64,000 bases of DNA. Source: Duffyella gerundensis (GTDB taxonomy: Bacteria; Pseudomonadota; Gammaproteobacteria; Enterobacterales; Enterobacteriaceae). The notes beneath the pieces are model-generated. The model saw only the letters and a list, made by a program, of their open reading frames with translations. It was not told where the DNA came from and made no database searches. The stretch covers positions 1,556,587 through 1,620,586 of the forward strand of contig NZ_LN907827.1 in NCBI RefSeq assembly GCF_001517405.1. Direction: 5' to 3'. Both the position numbers and the translations under genes were made by a program. Position 1 is the first letter of the stretch, and every line of letters begins with the position of its first letter. Positions 52,421-60,100 of the stretch are shown here, one piece after another.

Positions 52421-53986
52421 ATGGTATCAATCAAAAATATGAGAGTGGGTGTGCGTCTTGGCGCCGCATTCGGCCTGGTTATCCTGTTGCTGATTATTGT
52501 CAGCGCGACGGCAGTCATCAAAACCGGCAGCATTAATCACGCGATCGATAAAATCATCAACGATCGTTACGTCAAAGTCCGTCTCGCCTTTGACGTGCGT
52601 GACGGCGTCAATGAACAGATTAAATATCTGCGCGGCATGGTAATCGACGTCACGCGCCCGGAGCAGAACGTTAAGCGTTTTACCCAGCTGGAGGAGGCGA
52701 CCCAAAAAACCAATGCGGCTATTGAGCGAATCTCCCAGCTGCAAACCACGGCGATTGGGCAGCAGAAGATCAAATCTCTGAAGGAAGCCTCGCAGGAGTT
52801 TGAACGGGTGAAGCAGGAGCTGCTGAGTTTGATCCGCAGCGGCAATGCTGACGTTGCAGCTGACTTTGCCCTGCGCAAAATCACCAACATTCAGAATAAC
52901 TTTCTCAGCAGCGCGGTGAAGTTTGCTGATTCACAGTCACAGCAGCTGATGGGCGAAGGTGGGAACGCGGTTAATGACGCCTCAACTGCCATTAACGTTA
53001 CGCTGATTTTTTCCAGCGTCGCTATTCTGGCGGCGATCGCGCTGGGCATGTTTCTAACCGGCTCGATTGTACGTCCGCTGCGCGAAGCCGTAACCATTGC
53101 GGAAAACGTGGCGGCAGGCGATCTGCGTACGGTAATCACGGTGAATTCAAAAGATGAAACCGGCCAGCTGATGCACGCGCTGAAAAACATGAACGATAAT
53201 CTGCTGAACATCGTAACCGAAGTGCGTGCGGGTACCGACCTCATCGCCAACGCCTCCAGCGAAATTTCAGCGGGCAATATGGATCTCTCTTCGCGCACCG
53301 AGCAGCAGGCCAGCTCGCTGGAAGAGACCGCATCGGCGATGGAGCAAATGACCTCCACCGTGAAGCAGAATGCCGATAATGCCCGTCAGGCCAATCAGCT
53401 GGCGGCGCAGGCCTCCAGCGTGGCGGTCCAGAGCGGCGAAGCGGTTAAGCAGGTGGTGACCACCATGGAAATGATCAACACCTCATCGAAAAAGATTGTC
53501 GATATTATCAGCGTCATTGATGGCATCGCGTTCCAGACCAACATCCTTGCTCTGAACGCCGCGGTGGAAGCCGCACGTGCCGGCGAGCAGGGTCGTGGTT
53601 TTGCCGTGGTCGCATCAGAAGTGCGCAATCTGGCACAGCGTTCCGCTTCGGCAGCTAAAGAGATTGCTCAGCTGATCGAAGATTCGGTTGCGCGTGTGGA
53701 AGAGGGCGGCAAGCAGGTTGCCAATGCCGGCAGCACCATGCAGGAAGTGCTGACCAGCGTGAAAAGTGTGACGGAAATCATGGGGGAAATCTCTATTGCC
53801 AGCTCTGAACAGAGCACCGGCATTGATGAAATCAATACGGCGATTACCCAGATGGATCAGGTCACGCAGCAAAATGCTTCGCTGGTGAATCAGTCAGCCG
53901 CTGCCGCTCAGGCGATGCAGGAGCAGGCCGATCAGCTGGCGCGCGCCATTCGCGTGTTTAAAACGCATGATGCGGTAGCTGCATAA
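52421..53986 (+). CDS. Methyl-accepting chemotaxis protein
   Basis: This 521-aa transducer has a first helix at about 13-33, a periplasmic four-helix-bundle sensor (35-190), a second helix (191-214), HAMP (213-266) and a long cytoplasmic coiled coil. The hairpin tip IDGIAFQTNILALNAAVEAA...GEQGRGFAVVASEVRNLAQR is canonical. The C-terminus ends FKTHDAVAA and lacks the NWETF-type CheR/CheB tether, so adaptation would rely on other receptors. Ligand unknown. The start at 52421 was chosen over upstream in-frame ATGs that have no homology. Confidence 0.92.
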   Translation: MVSIKNMRVGVRLGAAFGLVILLLIIVSATAVIKTGSINHAIDKIINDRYVKVRLAFDVRDGVNEQIKYLRGMVIDVTRPEQNVKRFTQLEEATQKTNAAIERISQLQTTAIGQQKIKSLKEASQEFERVKQELLSLIRSGNADVAADFALRKITNIQNNFLSSAVKFADSQSQQLMGEGGNAVNDASTAINVTLIFSSVAILAAIALGMFLTGSIVRPLREAVTIAENVAAGDLRTVITVNSKDETGQLMHALKNMNDNLLNIVTEVRAGTDLIANASSEISAGNMDLSSRTEQQASSLEETASAMEQMTSTVKQNADNARQANQLAAQASSVAVQSGEAVKQVVTTMEMINTSSKKIVDIISVIDGIAFQTNILALNAAVEAARAGEQGRGFAVVASEVRNLAQRSASAAKEIAQLIEDSVARVEEGGKQVANAGSTMQEVLTSVKSVTEIMGEISIASSEQSTGIDEINTAITQMDQVTQQNASLVNQSAAAAQAMQEQADQLARAIRVFKTHDAVAA

Positions 53987-53989
53987 TTG

Positions 53990-54019
53990 TTTTGGGCCGG
54001 CGCGTTGTCCGGCCCAAAA
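53990..54019 (+). terminator. Hairpin terminator after MCP gene
   Basis: A perfect 11-bp stem (TTTTGGGCCGG / CCGGCCCAAAA) with an 8-nt loop starts 4 bp after the stop. The following T tract is weak. Confidence 0.7.
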
Positions 54020-54104
54020 TGTTTACCTGCCGTTTAATTTTTTTTAACATAATTGAGACAGGCGCCTGAAAAGCTGTTAGGCTGATTTCTCTTAAAACAA
54101 AAAT

Positions 54105-54278
54105 ATGAAGGTTTCTATTATTATTCTAAATTTCAAATGTCCCTCTTGCAGCGGACATCAGTATCGTCTCTCCTCGTTCGATGTCACTACAAAAAATCCC
54201 CACGGCGCAGTCTGCATCTTTTGTAAATCAATTATGCATGCCAGCTATCGTGACGCGAACGTTTCTGCTCGTTGCTAA
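54105..54278 (+). CDS. YmcF/YnfQ-family cold-shock microprotein
   Basis: This zinc-ribbon-like protein of at most 57 aa has KCPSCSGHQYRLSSFDVT then GAVCIFCKSIM, with two CxxC pairs. It is close to E. coli YmcF and YnfQ, microproteins found during cold shock. The ATG at 54105 has no Shine-Dalgarno sequence. GAAGG at 54107-54111 is instead well placed for the in-frame ATT codons at 54117 and 54120, and YnfQ is reported to start at ATT, so the true N-terminus is probably 4-5 codons downstream. Function unknown; the stand-alone position without a csp gene is unlike E. coli. Confidence 0.8.
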   Translation: MKVSIIILNFKCPSCSGHQYRLSSFDVTTKNPHGAVCIFCKSIMHASYRDANVSARC

Positions 54279-54462
54279 CCCTTTTTCGTTTCGTCTGGTG
54301 CTGACCAGACGCGATGCGCCTGCCAAATAATTAACTCGCTAATAATAACAACGGCAATAATTGTTAAACCTGGCTGGCGCCGATCTGAGATACTCCTTTT
54401 CGCCCCTTCAAGAGCTAAGCCACAACAGTGAGTGCCGGAGATAAGCGCCGGATGGGGTTAAT

Positions 54463-54494
54463 AACAGGTCGCCTTTGCGGCCTGTTGTTGTTTC
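54463..54494 (+). terminator. Terminator, possible small-RNA end
   Basis: A 10-bp stem with one G-U pair (AACAGGTCGC / GCGGCCTGTT) and a CTTT loop is followed by GTTGTTTC. It lies 185 bp after the YmcF-like gene, so it may end that transcript or an independent RNA of about 90 nt starting near 54400. Confidence 0.6.
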
Positions 54495-54532
54495 TGCACC
54501 GCTTCACTTCCCTGCAAATCATGACGCATCAC

Positions 54533-54542
54533 CTATACTTAA
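54533..54542 (+). promoter_or_regulatory. Sigma-S-type extended -10
   Basis: CTATACTTAA is the preferred extended -10 of RpoS-dependent promoters. It lies 25 bp before the start of the acidic 70-aa protein gene. Confidence 0.65.
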
Positions 54543-54567
54543 GGTTCATTCACCTAAGGAGATGACC

Positions 54568-54780
54568 ATGTCAGAACGCCACGATCATAATAAGCCTTAC
54601 CCGGACGACAACGACCTCCACGGCCTGCCAGAAGATGCGCCACATTCGACCAATCCTTACGAAGAAGATGACATGGCGCATGGCCAGGAAGCGCCACAGG
54701 AGCAGGGTGAAATTCCGCGTAAGCGTGATGACAGCAAGGATGATCAACAAGATCCGTTTGAACCCAAACAGCCCAAATAA
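54568..54780 (+). CDS. Small acidic hydrophilic protein, 70 aa
   Basis: The protein is about 30 percent Asp and Glu, rich in His, Pro and Gln, with no hydrophobic core, so it is likely disordered. The ATG at 54568 sits 6 bp after TAAGGAG; an ATG at 54562 is too close to it. The sigma-S-type -10 suggests stationary-phase expression. No function assigned. yedK follows 56 bp downstream. Confidence 0.72.
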   Translation: MSERHDHNKPYPDDNDLHGLPEDAPHSTNPYEEDDMAHGQEAPQEQGEIPRKRDDSKDDQQDPFEPKQPK

Positions 54781-54836
54781 CGTCACGCCCGTTCGGGAGT
54801 GATCATCTGCCGTAGCGTGCGGCGGCTGGAGGCACT

Positions 54837-55514
54837 ATGTGTGGACGTTTTGCACAATATCGCAGCAGGGATGACTACTTCGCCGCACTTGGCATTGCCA
54901 GCGACGAAATAACCCACGATTCGCAACCGATCGGTCGTTATAACGTCGCGCCCGGTACGCGCGTGCTGTTACTTAACGCGCGTGCTGGATCCCTTTCTCT
55001 CGATCCTGTTCACTGGGGTTATGCGCCCGGCTGGTGGCAGAAGCCACCCTTAATCAACGCCCGCTCTGAAACCGCAGCCTCAGGCAGAATGTTTGCCTCG
55101 CTCTGGCAGCATGGCCGCGCCATCGTCATGGCCGACGGCTGGTATGAGTGGCAACGTGAAGGTAGCCACAAGCAGCCGTGGTTTCTGTACCATCACTCCC
55201 GCGAGCCGCTGTTTTTTGCCGCCATTGGCAACGCGCCTTATGACAAAGCCAACGATCAAGAAGGATTTGTCATCGTCACCGCAGCCAGTGATAAAGGGCT
55301 GGTGGATATTCATGATCGCTGGCCGCTGGTGCTTACGCCCGACGCGGCACTGGCCTGGCTCGATCCCGCCACTACGGCGGATGAAGCCTGCGATCTGGCG
55401 CACAAAGGCGCCCGCAAAGCCGACGAATTTCACTGGCATCCGGTTAGCACGGCGGTGGGCAATCCGAAAAATCAGGGCGCTGATTTAATTAAAGAAAGTG
55501 CCCCTGCGGATTAA
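54837..55514 (+). CDS. yedK: SRAP-domain abasic-site protein (YedK/HMCES family)
   Basis: This 225-aa protein begins MCGRFAQ. After Met removal, Cys2 becomes the N-terminal nucleophile that forms a thiazolidine crosslink with abasic sites in single-stranded DNA. The active-site Asn in INARSET, Glu in DGWYEW and His in DIHDRWPL are intact. In E. coli yedK lies elsewhere. The gene belongs to the accessory stress-related cluster here. Confidence 0.92.
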   Translation: MCGRFAQYRSRDDYFAALGIASDEITHDSQPIGRYNVAPGTRVLLLNARAGSLSLDPVHWGYAPGWWQKPPLINARSETAASGRMFASLWQHGRAIVMADGWYEWQREGSHKQPWFLYHHSREPLFFAAIGNAPYDKANDQEGFVIVTAASDKGLVDIHDRWPLVLTPDAALAWLDPATTADEACDLAHKGARKADEFHWHPVSTAVGNPKNQGADLIKESAPAD

Positions 55515-55563
55515 CTCAGCGCTCGCACGGGCGAAAATAAATCCCGATCGCACGCTGCAATCC

Positions 55564-55590
55564 TCACCTTTTGCCTTCCTCTGCCGATAA
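55564..55590 (+). promoter_or_regulatory. Sigma-28 (FliA) promoter for cheV
   Basis: TCACCTTT, 11 nt, then a perfect GCCGATAA -10 (55583-55590). The -35 matches 5 of 8 consensus positions. Confidence 0.7.
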
Positions 55591-55698
55591 CCTGTGACAG
55601 AAGTGTTGCTGCTTACGCGAAGTGAGAAGGCCGCTGCCGGAGGCGGCCGTCGTCGATATCGCCTGTAACCACTTACCTGTTAATGTTCAGAGGAATAC

Positions 55699-56676
55699 AT
55701 GGATAATTTTCAAAAAGATATCGACGAAAGAGCGAACCTGACGCTATCAAACCGCTTTGAGCTGCTGCTGTTCCGCCTCGGTTCCTCTTCACCGGAAGAG
55801 AAACCGGAGCTGTACGGCATCAACGTATTTAAGCTGCGCGAAATCGTACCGATGACGGCGATCACCAAAGCTGCGGGCATGAAGCCGCCATTGTTAGGAA
55901 TGGCCAATATTCGCGGTCAGGTGATCCCGGTCATCGATCTGCCCGCCGTCGCCGGTTGTACGCCTTCAACCGGACTGAATCTGTTGCTGGTGACGGAATA
56001 TGCGCGCAACACTCAGGCGTTTGCGGTGGAATCGGTAGACAACATTGTGCGCCTGGAGTGGAGCAAGGTTCACGCCGCTGAAGCGGGCGTCAGCAGCCGC
56101 AATATTACCAGTATCGCCATGCTCGAAAATCAGGAGCAGGGCAGCAATATGGCGCTGGTGCTGGACGTTGAACAAATTCTGTATGACATCATTCCGTCAG
56201 CACGCGATGTCAAAACCGAACAGGTCAAAAACAAAACCTTCAACATGCGCCCAGGCTCTATCGCTATCGTGGCTGAAGATTCGAAAGTGGCCCGTTCAAT
56301 GCTGGAGAAAGGCCTGAGCGGCATGGGCATTCCAGCTGAGCTGCACAACACCGGCCTCGAAGCCTGGGAAAAGATCAAGATTCTGGCGCAGCAGGCACAG
56401 GCCGAAGGCGTACCGATTCGCGACAAAATCTCCATGGTGCTGACCGATCTGGAAATGCCGGAAATGGACGGTTTTACCTTAACGCGCAATATCAAAAGCG
56501 ATCCGCGCCTGAAAGAGATTCCGGTGGTAATTCACTCATCGCTGTCAGGCAGCGCCAACGAAGATCACGTGCGTAAAGTCGGTGCCAACGGTTATGTGGC
56601 CAAATTTGAGATCAACGAGCTCTCTTCGGTTATTCATAAGGTGCTGGAAGAGGCGAACGTACAGCGCACCGCTTGA
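55699..56676 (+). CDS. cheV: Chemotaxis coupling protein CheV
   Basis: This 325-aa protein has a CheW domain (about 15-165, with GMANIRGQVIPVIDL) and a receiver domain (187-312). The phospho-acceptor is Asp250 in VLTDLEMPEMDG, and Lys is at YVAKFE. CheV couples receptors to CheA and can act as a phosphate sink. E. coli K-12 lacks it; Salmonella and Pantoea have it. It is separated from other che genes here, near an MCP gene with the same promoter type. Confidence 0.93.
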   Translation: MDNFQKDIDERANLTLSNRFELLLFRLGSSSPEEKPELYGINVFKLREIVPMTAITKAAGMKPPLLGMANIRGQVIPVIDLPAVAGCTPSTGLNLLLVTEYARNTQAFAVESVDNIVRLEWSKVHAAEAGVSSRNITSIAMLENQEQGSNMALVLDVEQILYDIIPSARDVKTEQVKNKTFNMRPGSIAIVAEDSKVARSMLEKGLSGMGIPAELHNTGLEAWEKIKILAQQAQAEGVPIRDKISMVLTDLEMPEMDGFTLTRNIKSDPRLKEIPVVIHSSLSGSANEDHVRKVGANGYVAKFEINELSSVIHKVLEEANVQRTA

Positions 56677-56730
56677 AGAAAGTGCAGTTAGCACCCATAT
56701 TTACCTCTGTGACCATAACTGGAGGTGAAA

Positions 56731-56997
56731 ATGGCAAGTGGCTGGGCTTCCGATGGCGCAGTACAGGATCAGATCGACAGCACCGTTAACGACGGCGTGG
56801 CGCGAGTGCGCAATGCGGTCGGGCAGGGCGAGAGTGAGGCGTTTTGCCTGGAGTGCGGAGAACCGATTCCTGAAGCGAGACGGCAGGCGTTAAAGGGCGT
56901 GAAATTTTGCGTCAACTGCCAGAGCAAGCTGGATCAACAGCAGCATACGGCCAGCCTGTATAACCGGCGCGGCAGTAAAGATAGTCAGCTGCGCTAA
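56731..56997 (+). CDS. ybiI: TraR/DksA-type zinc finger protein YbiI
   Basis: This 88-aa protein has a C-terminal four-Cys zinc finger (CLECGEPIPEAR then FCVNCQ) and ends YNRRGSKDSQLR, as E. coli YbiI does (88 aa). It has the coiled-coil-like N-terminus of small TraR/DksA relatives but lacks the acidic DksA tip motif, so RNA-polymerase action is unproven. GGAGGTGAAA is a strong ribosome-binding site. It follows cheV by 54 bp. Confidence 0.9.
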   Translation: MASGWASDGAVQDQIDSTVNDGVARVRNAVGQGESEAFCLECGEPIPEARRQALKGVKFCVNCQSKLDQQQHTASLYNRRGSKDSQLR

Positions 56998-57001
56998 CCA
57001 G

Positions 57002-57029
57002 AAAAAACCCGCCGACTGGCGGGTTTTTT
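57002..57029. terminator. Bidirectional terminator between ybiI and DUF1330 gene
   Basis: AAAAAACCCGCC / GGCGGGTTTTTT, 12-bp stem with a GACT loop, symmetrical A and T runs. Confidence 0.92.
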
Positions 57030-57056
57030 GTTGATATCCGGTCTGCGTTGGGCAGA

Positions 57057-57347
57057 TTATTCGACGCCGTCGACCAGAATCACCCGATATTCTGCGCCTT
57101 TCAGGCGATGCACTTTGGCTGCCTGATAAGCCGGGCTGTGATACCACGCTCGCGCCGCGGCCATGTCCGGGAACTTCAGCAATACCACGCCTTCCGACGC
57201 CTGACCTTCCAGCACTTCAAAATCACCGTAGTGTGCCAGCGCGGTTAACGGATGATCGCCACGCGCGTCGGCGGCCATTTTGCTGTAGGTCGCAAGCTCT
57301 TCAGCATCGAGGGTGGCATCGCGCACAAACATAATATAAGCACTCAT
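57057..57347 (-). CDS. DUF1330 domain protein
   Basis: This 96-aa protein has a dimeric alpha-beta-barrel pattern: YIMFVRDATLD, a middle FEVLEGQASEGVVLLKFPD and ARAWYHSPAYQAAKVHRL, the DUF1330 signature. Function unknown; family members are stress- or metabolism-linked small proteins. The start at 57347 is preceded by AGGAGAGAAGAACG; a longer frame upstream is not supported. Confidence 0.85.
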   Translation of the reverse strand: MSAYIMFVRDATLDAEELATYSKMAADARGDHPLTALAHYGDFEVLEGQASEGVVLLKFPDMAAARAWYHSPAYQAAKVHRLKGAEYRVILVDGVE

Positions 57348-57526
57348 CGTTCTTCTCTCCTTGGGTGACGTTTTCCCCTGCAACATAACCCCGATTCCCC
57401 ACTGGCAGGCAAGCGCTTTGTGCGCCGGGGCCACTATTTCACATCATGCACAGCCTAAGTCGTTGGCGCAGTTGTTGAATAAACAGCCGACTGACCGTCA
57501 GGCTCCGGCAAAATCCTCAGCCTTAA

Positions 57527-57536
57527 CTATACTTAA
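57527..57536 (+). promoter_or_regulatory. Sigma-S-type extended -10 of osmC
   Basis: CTATACTTAA lies 29 bp upstream of the osmC ATG. E. coli osmC is also RpoS-dependent (established). Confidence 0.75.
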
Positions 57537-57564
57537 CGCTGTGTCTCATCAACGGGAGGAAAGA

Positions 57565-57996
57565 ATGACTATTCATAAGAAAGCCCAGGCGCATTGGGAA
57601 GGCGATTTAAAAAAAGGTAAAGGCACCATTTCTACTGAAAGCGGCGCGCTGAAGCAGCAGCCGTACGGTTTTAATACCCGCTTTGAAGACGCACCCGGCA
57701 CCAACCCGGAAGAGCTGATCGGCGCAGCACATGCTGGCTGTTTCTCTATGGCGTTATCGATGATGCTCGGTCTGGAAGGTTTCACGCCAACCAGCATCGA
57801 CACCACTGCTGACGTCTCGCTGGACAAAAAAGATGACGGCTTTGCGATCACCAAAATCGCGCTGAAAAGCGACATCGTGCTGCCCGGCATCGAAAAAGCG
57901 GCCTTTGACGCCATCATTCAGAAAGCGAAAGCGGGCTGCCCGGTTTCTCAGGTACTGAATGCTGAGATCACGCTTGAGTACGATCTGAAAAACTGA
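57565..57996 (+). CDS. osmC: Peroxiredoxin OsmC
   Basis: This 143-aa protein (the E. coli length) reduces organic hydroperoxides. Peroxidatic Cys is in AAHAGCFSMALS, resolving Cys in KAGCPVSQVL, and the assisting Glu is in NPEELIGAA. The ATG at 57565 follows GGGAGGAAAGA. A sigma-S-type -10 is upstream and a terminator downstream. Confidence 0.95.
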   Translation: MTIHKKAQAHWEGDLKKGKGTISTESGALKQQPYGFNTRFEDAPGTNPEELIGAAHAGCFSMALSMMLGLEGFTPTSIDTTADVSLDKKDDGFAITKIALKSDIVLPGIEKAAFDAIIQKAKAGCPVSQVLNAEITLEYDLKN

Positions 57997-58010
57997 TTCT
58001 GCTCAGATGT

Positions 58011-58038
58011 AAAAAAACCCGCCGCTGGCGGGTTTTTT
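58011..58038. terminator. Terminator after osmC
   Basis: A 13-bp stem (A7CCCGCC / GGCGGGT6A) with a 3-nt loop, usable on both strands, between osmC and the DUF2158 gene. It has the same core as 57002-57029. Confidence 0.92.
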
Positions 58039-58058
58039 ATTGGCATTCATCGGCTGAT

Positions 58059-58238
58059 TCAGCAGACGCCGAAATCACCCTCTTCGTGATACAGATTCAC
58101 GGAAGAGGCGGGCACGGTAAGCTCTTTTTTATGCGCATCGTCAATGCGAATGCAGTAAAGCAGATCGTCTTCTACCCGCACCACCTGCATTTTGGGGCCG
58201 CCAGTTTTAGACTGCACGAAATCATCAACGTTAAACAT
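58059..58238 (-). CDS. DUF2158 (YodC-like) small protein, 59 aa
   Basis: The first half, VDDFVQSKTGGPKMQVVRVEDD, has the KxGGPxM motif of DUF2158. Function is unknown. The start at 58238 is preceded by GAGGAGAGAATC. A hairpin upstream (58261-58283) ends the previous minus-strand gene, so it has its own promoter. Confidence 0.82.
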   Translation of the reverse strand: MFNVDDFVQSKTGGPKMQVVRVEDDLLYCIRIDDAHKKELTVPASSVNLYHEEGDFGVC

Positions 58239-58260
58239 GATTCTCTCCTCTTCAGAATGA

Positions 58261-58283
58261 CAAAGCCCGCCAAAAGGCGGGCT
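58261..58283 (-). terminator. Terminator of the CsbD/ElaB-like gene
   Basis: On the minus strand AGCCCGCC-TTTT-GGCGGGCT is followed by TTG. It lies 26 bp after the stop at 58309. Confidence 0.8.
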
Positions 58284-58308
58284 CGTAAGCTTAATTCTGG
58301 TGACAGAC

Positions 58309-58557
58309 TCAGCGTGAGCTAAGCAGTTTACCCAGCACAAAGCCAACGCCTGCAGCCACAGCCAGCGCGGTCAGCGGGCTTTTCGCCGCGGCATCACGCG
58401 CGCAATCCAGTGCGTCATCAACCGCATAGGTTGCCTGTGAAGCGCGACGACGTACGGCGCCTTTCGCTTCATGTTCTGCAGAACCGGTGGCGCGACCAAA
58501 CTGCTGCTGTACGGCGCCTGCTGCTTCTTCTGCTTTATCTTTCGCTTTATCAAACAT
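58309..58557 (-). CDS. CsbD/ElaB-like membrane-anchored stress protein, 82 aa
   Basis: Residues 1-32 (KAKDKAEEAAGAVQQQFG) resemble CsbD-type hydrophilic repeats. The C-terminus (PLTALAVAAGVGFVLGKLLSSR) is a glycine-rich transmembrane anchor like that of ElaB/YqjD/YgaM proteins that tether ribosomes in stationary phase. AGGAAGGAG precedes the ATG. The mixed architecture makes the family assignment uncertain. Upstream is a sigma-S-like -10. Confidence 0.8.
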   Translation of the reverse strand: MFDKAKDKAEEAAGAVQQQFGRATGSAEHEAKGAVRRRASQATYAVDDALDCARDAAAKSPLTALAVAAGVGFVLGKLLSSR

Positions 58558-58599
58558 AAGGCATCTCCTTCCTGGGTTGGCAGCATCATTGCTACTACA

Positions 58600-58609
58600 T
58601 TAACCATAG
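58600..58609 (-). promoter_or_regulatory. Sigma-S-like -10 for the CsbD/ElaB-like gene
   Basis: On the minus strand CTATGGTTAA, about 43 bp before the start at 58557, resembles the RpoS extended -10 CTAYRSTTAA. Confidence 0.5.
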
Positions 58610-58738
58610 CACAAGGATTTTGTTCTGCCGGGCAGCGAAAGACGTTGCAATCAACAGACATATTTTTTTTCACTCCTGACAGCATACTGACATTTTCAAT
58701 CGCCGGTTTTATGCCAGGCTTTACTGAGGAGGTGACCA

Positions 58739-58945
58739 ATGAAACGCGATGTATTAAGCGAAGAGTATTACGACGAAGTGTGCCGGGTAGTGGGTGATGC
58801 GGTGATTGTATTGGCAGAAAGCGGCCATGATACGCCGCGCGAGATGCTGGCCACGCTGTTAAAACAGACGCGGCTAAAACGGGGGGACAGCGATCGTGAG
58901 GAGCAGCGCGTGCTGGAGCACGCCATCAGACTGGTAAAACCGTGA
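58739..58945 (+). CDS. fumD: FumD (YdhZ)-family protein, 68 aa
   Basis: The segment YYDEVCRVVGDAVIVLAESGHDTPREMLATLLK aligns with E. coli FumD (69 aa), which has EMCRVVGKVVLEM at the same place; the C-terminal helix also matches. FumD was reported to have fumarase activity, although it lacks any classical fumarase domain, so the role is debated. TGAGGAGGTGACCA is a very strong ribosome-binding site. Confidence 0.72.
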   Translation: MKRDVLSEEYYDEVCRVVGDAVIVLAESGHDTPREMLATLLKQTRLKRGDSDREEQRVLEHAIRLVKP

Positions 58946-58968
58946 GTATTGCCCGGCACTGTCCGGGT

Positions 58969-59526
58969 TCACGGCTGATCCTGCGCCAGTTGACAGGGAA
59001 ACCACGATACCAGGAAATGGCGCAGGTGATCCAGACACCATTCCGCTTCATCTGACTGCTCACAATAATATTGCACGGTGATGCGGTCATACTGCTCACC
59101 GCGGATCTGCACCGGCGCATGAGTCCAGTTCATCACCGACTGCGCGTAGTTCACCAGCGCACCTGCGGCCATCGCATGCTCGCTCTCCTGCCAGGCGAGA
59201 TAACGCCAGAATTGTCGGTCGAGGTCGAGGGTGTGAGATCGGAGCTGCGATAAGGTTTCCGGGCGAAGTGCGAAGGTCACAAAACCCGCCGTACCGTTTT
59301 CCAGTTTCACGTGATCGCAGGCCAGCGTCATAAACAGTCCATCCTGCAGATTCACCTCTTCCAGCAGGCGACGCAGGTTTACCGAGCGGGCGCACTCTTC
59401 AATCTCATCGATACGGCCAGTTTCCAGCGTGAGATCGATGCCGCCACAGCTTACGCGGTTATCTGCACGGCGTTTGCCGGGCCAGGGAAACAGAACAACA
59501 TCGTTATTCTCAACGTCTCTTTCCAC
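58969..59526 (-). CDS. Uncharacterised protein, 185 aa
   Basis: No family is recognised. It is a soluble, acidic protein with five Cys, a Trp/His-rich C-terminal half (RQFWRYLAWQESEHAMAA) and no signal peptide. The start is GTG at 59526, with AAAGGA 7 bp upstream. Codon use resembles the neighbours. It may be lineage-specific. Confidence 0.7.
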   Translation of the reverse strand: MERDVENNDVVLFPWPGKRRADNRVSCGGIDLTLETGRIDEIEECARSVNLRRLLEEVNLQDGLFMTLACDHVKLENGTAGFVTFALRPETLSQLRSHTLDLDRQFWRYLAWQESEHAMAAGALVNYAQSVMNWTHAPVQIRGEQYDRITVQYYCEQSDEAEWCLDHLRHFLVSWFPCQLAQDQP

Positions 59527-59583
59527 TGTTTTTCCTTTCCAAAACCATAAAGCGCAAACGGTAGCATTTTTTGGGACCGGTCT

Positions 59584-59913
59584 CTACGGACACTGCCATG
59601 TCACCTGGTTATCCTGATACGGATTGATCAGGCGGAAGTGGTGTGAGGAGAGGCGTTGCGCATAGTAACCCTCTTTAGTCACCGCAGAGGGGATCCAGCG
59701 CAGCCGATCATTTGAATGCAGCGGGCCACTCTCAACGGTGACATCGTCATTGCTGACGTTGAACGCGTTAACCAGGTCAAACACCTTTGCCGTGCTTTGC
59801 CCGAGCGCTTTCCCGTCAAGTGTGGAAAGGTCGCCACGACAGGTCACACCTTGCGGGCCCGAGGCGCAGCCTGCGAGTAAAAGCGCGGTGAAAAGCAGGG
59901 GAAGTCGCAGCAT
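59584..59913 (-). CDS. Putative lipoprotein, 109 aa
   Basis: Signal sequence with lipobox LLLAGC (Cys16), Ala next to Cys, mature domain with a second Cys in VTCRGD and a third near the C-terminus (WQCP) that may pair. No family recognised. It lies 57 bp upstream of the unrelated 185-aa gene on the same strand, so co-transcription is possible. Confidence 0.75.
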   Translation of the reverse strand: MLRLPLLFTALLLAGCASGPQGVTCRGDLSTLDGKALGQSTAKVFDLVNAFNVSNDDVTVESGPLHSNDRLRWIPSAVTKEGYYAQRLSSHHFRLINPYQDNQVTWQCP

Positions 59914-60100
59914 GTGTTCGGCCCTTTATCGTTCCGTGATCCCAAAGCGGATAGTCTCAGCATAGCATTTTTGCCCGTGAAAAAAATTTGGCTGCGGCGT
60001 TACAGTTAAGCGAAAACGAGGCAAAGGGGTGACTTTTGCAGTGTTGTCACGTTATTCTTGGCCCGGTTAGGCACTGGATCACCATTACAAGGTTATTTTG

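Noticed and set aside
55631..55650. GGCCGC / GCGGCC hairpin before cheV
   Set aside because: No T tract; it lies inside the predicted cheV leader and may just be leader structure.
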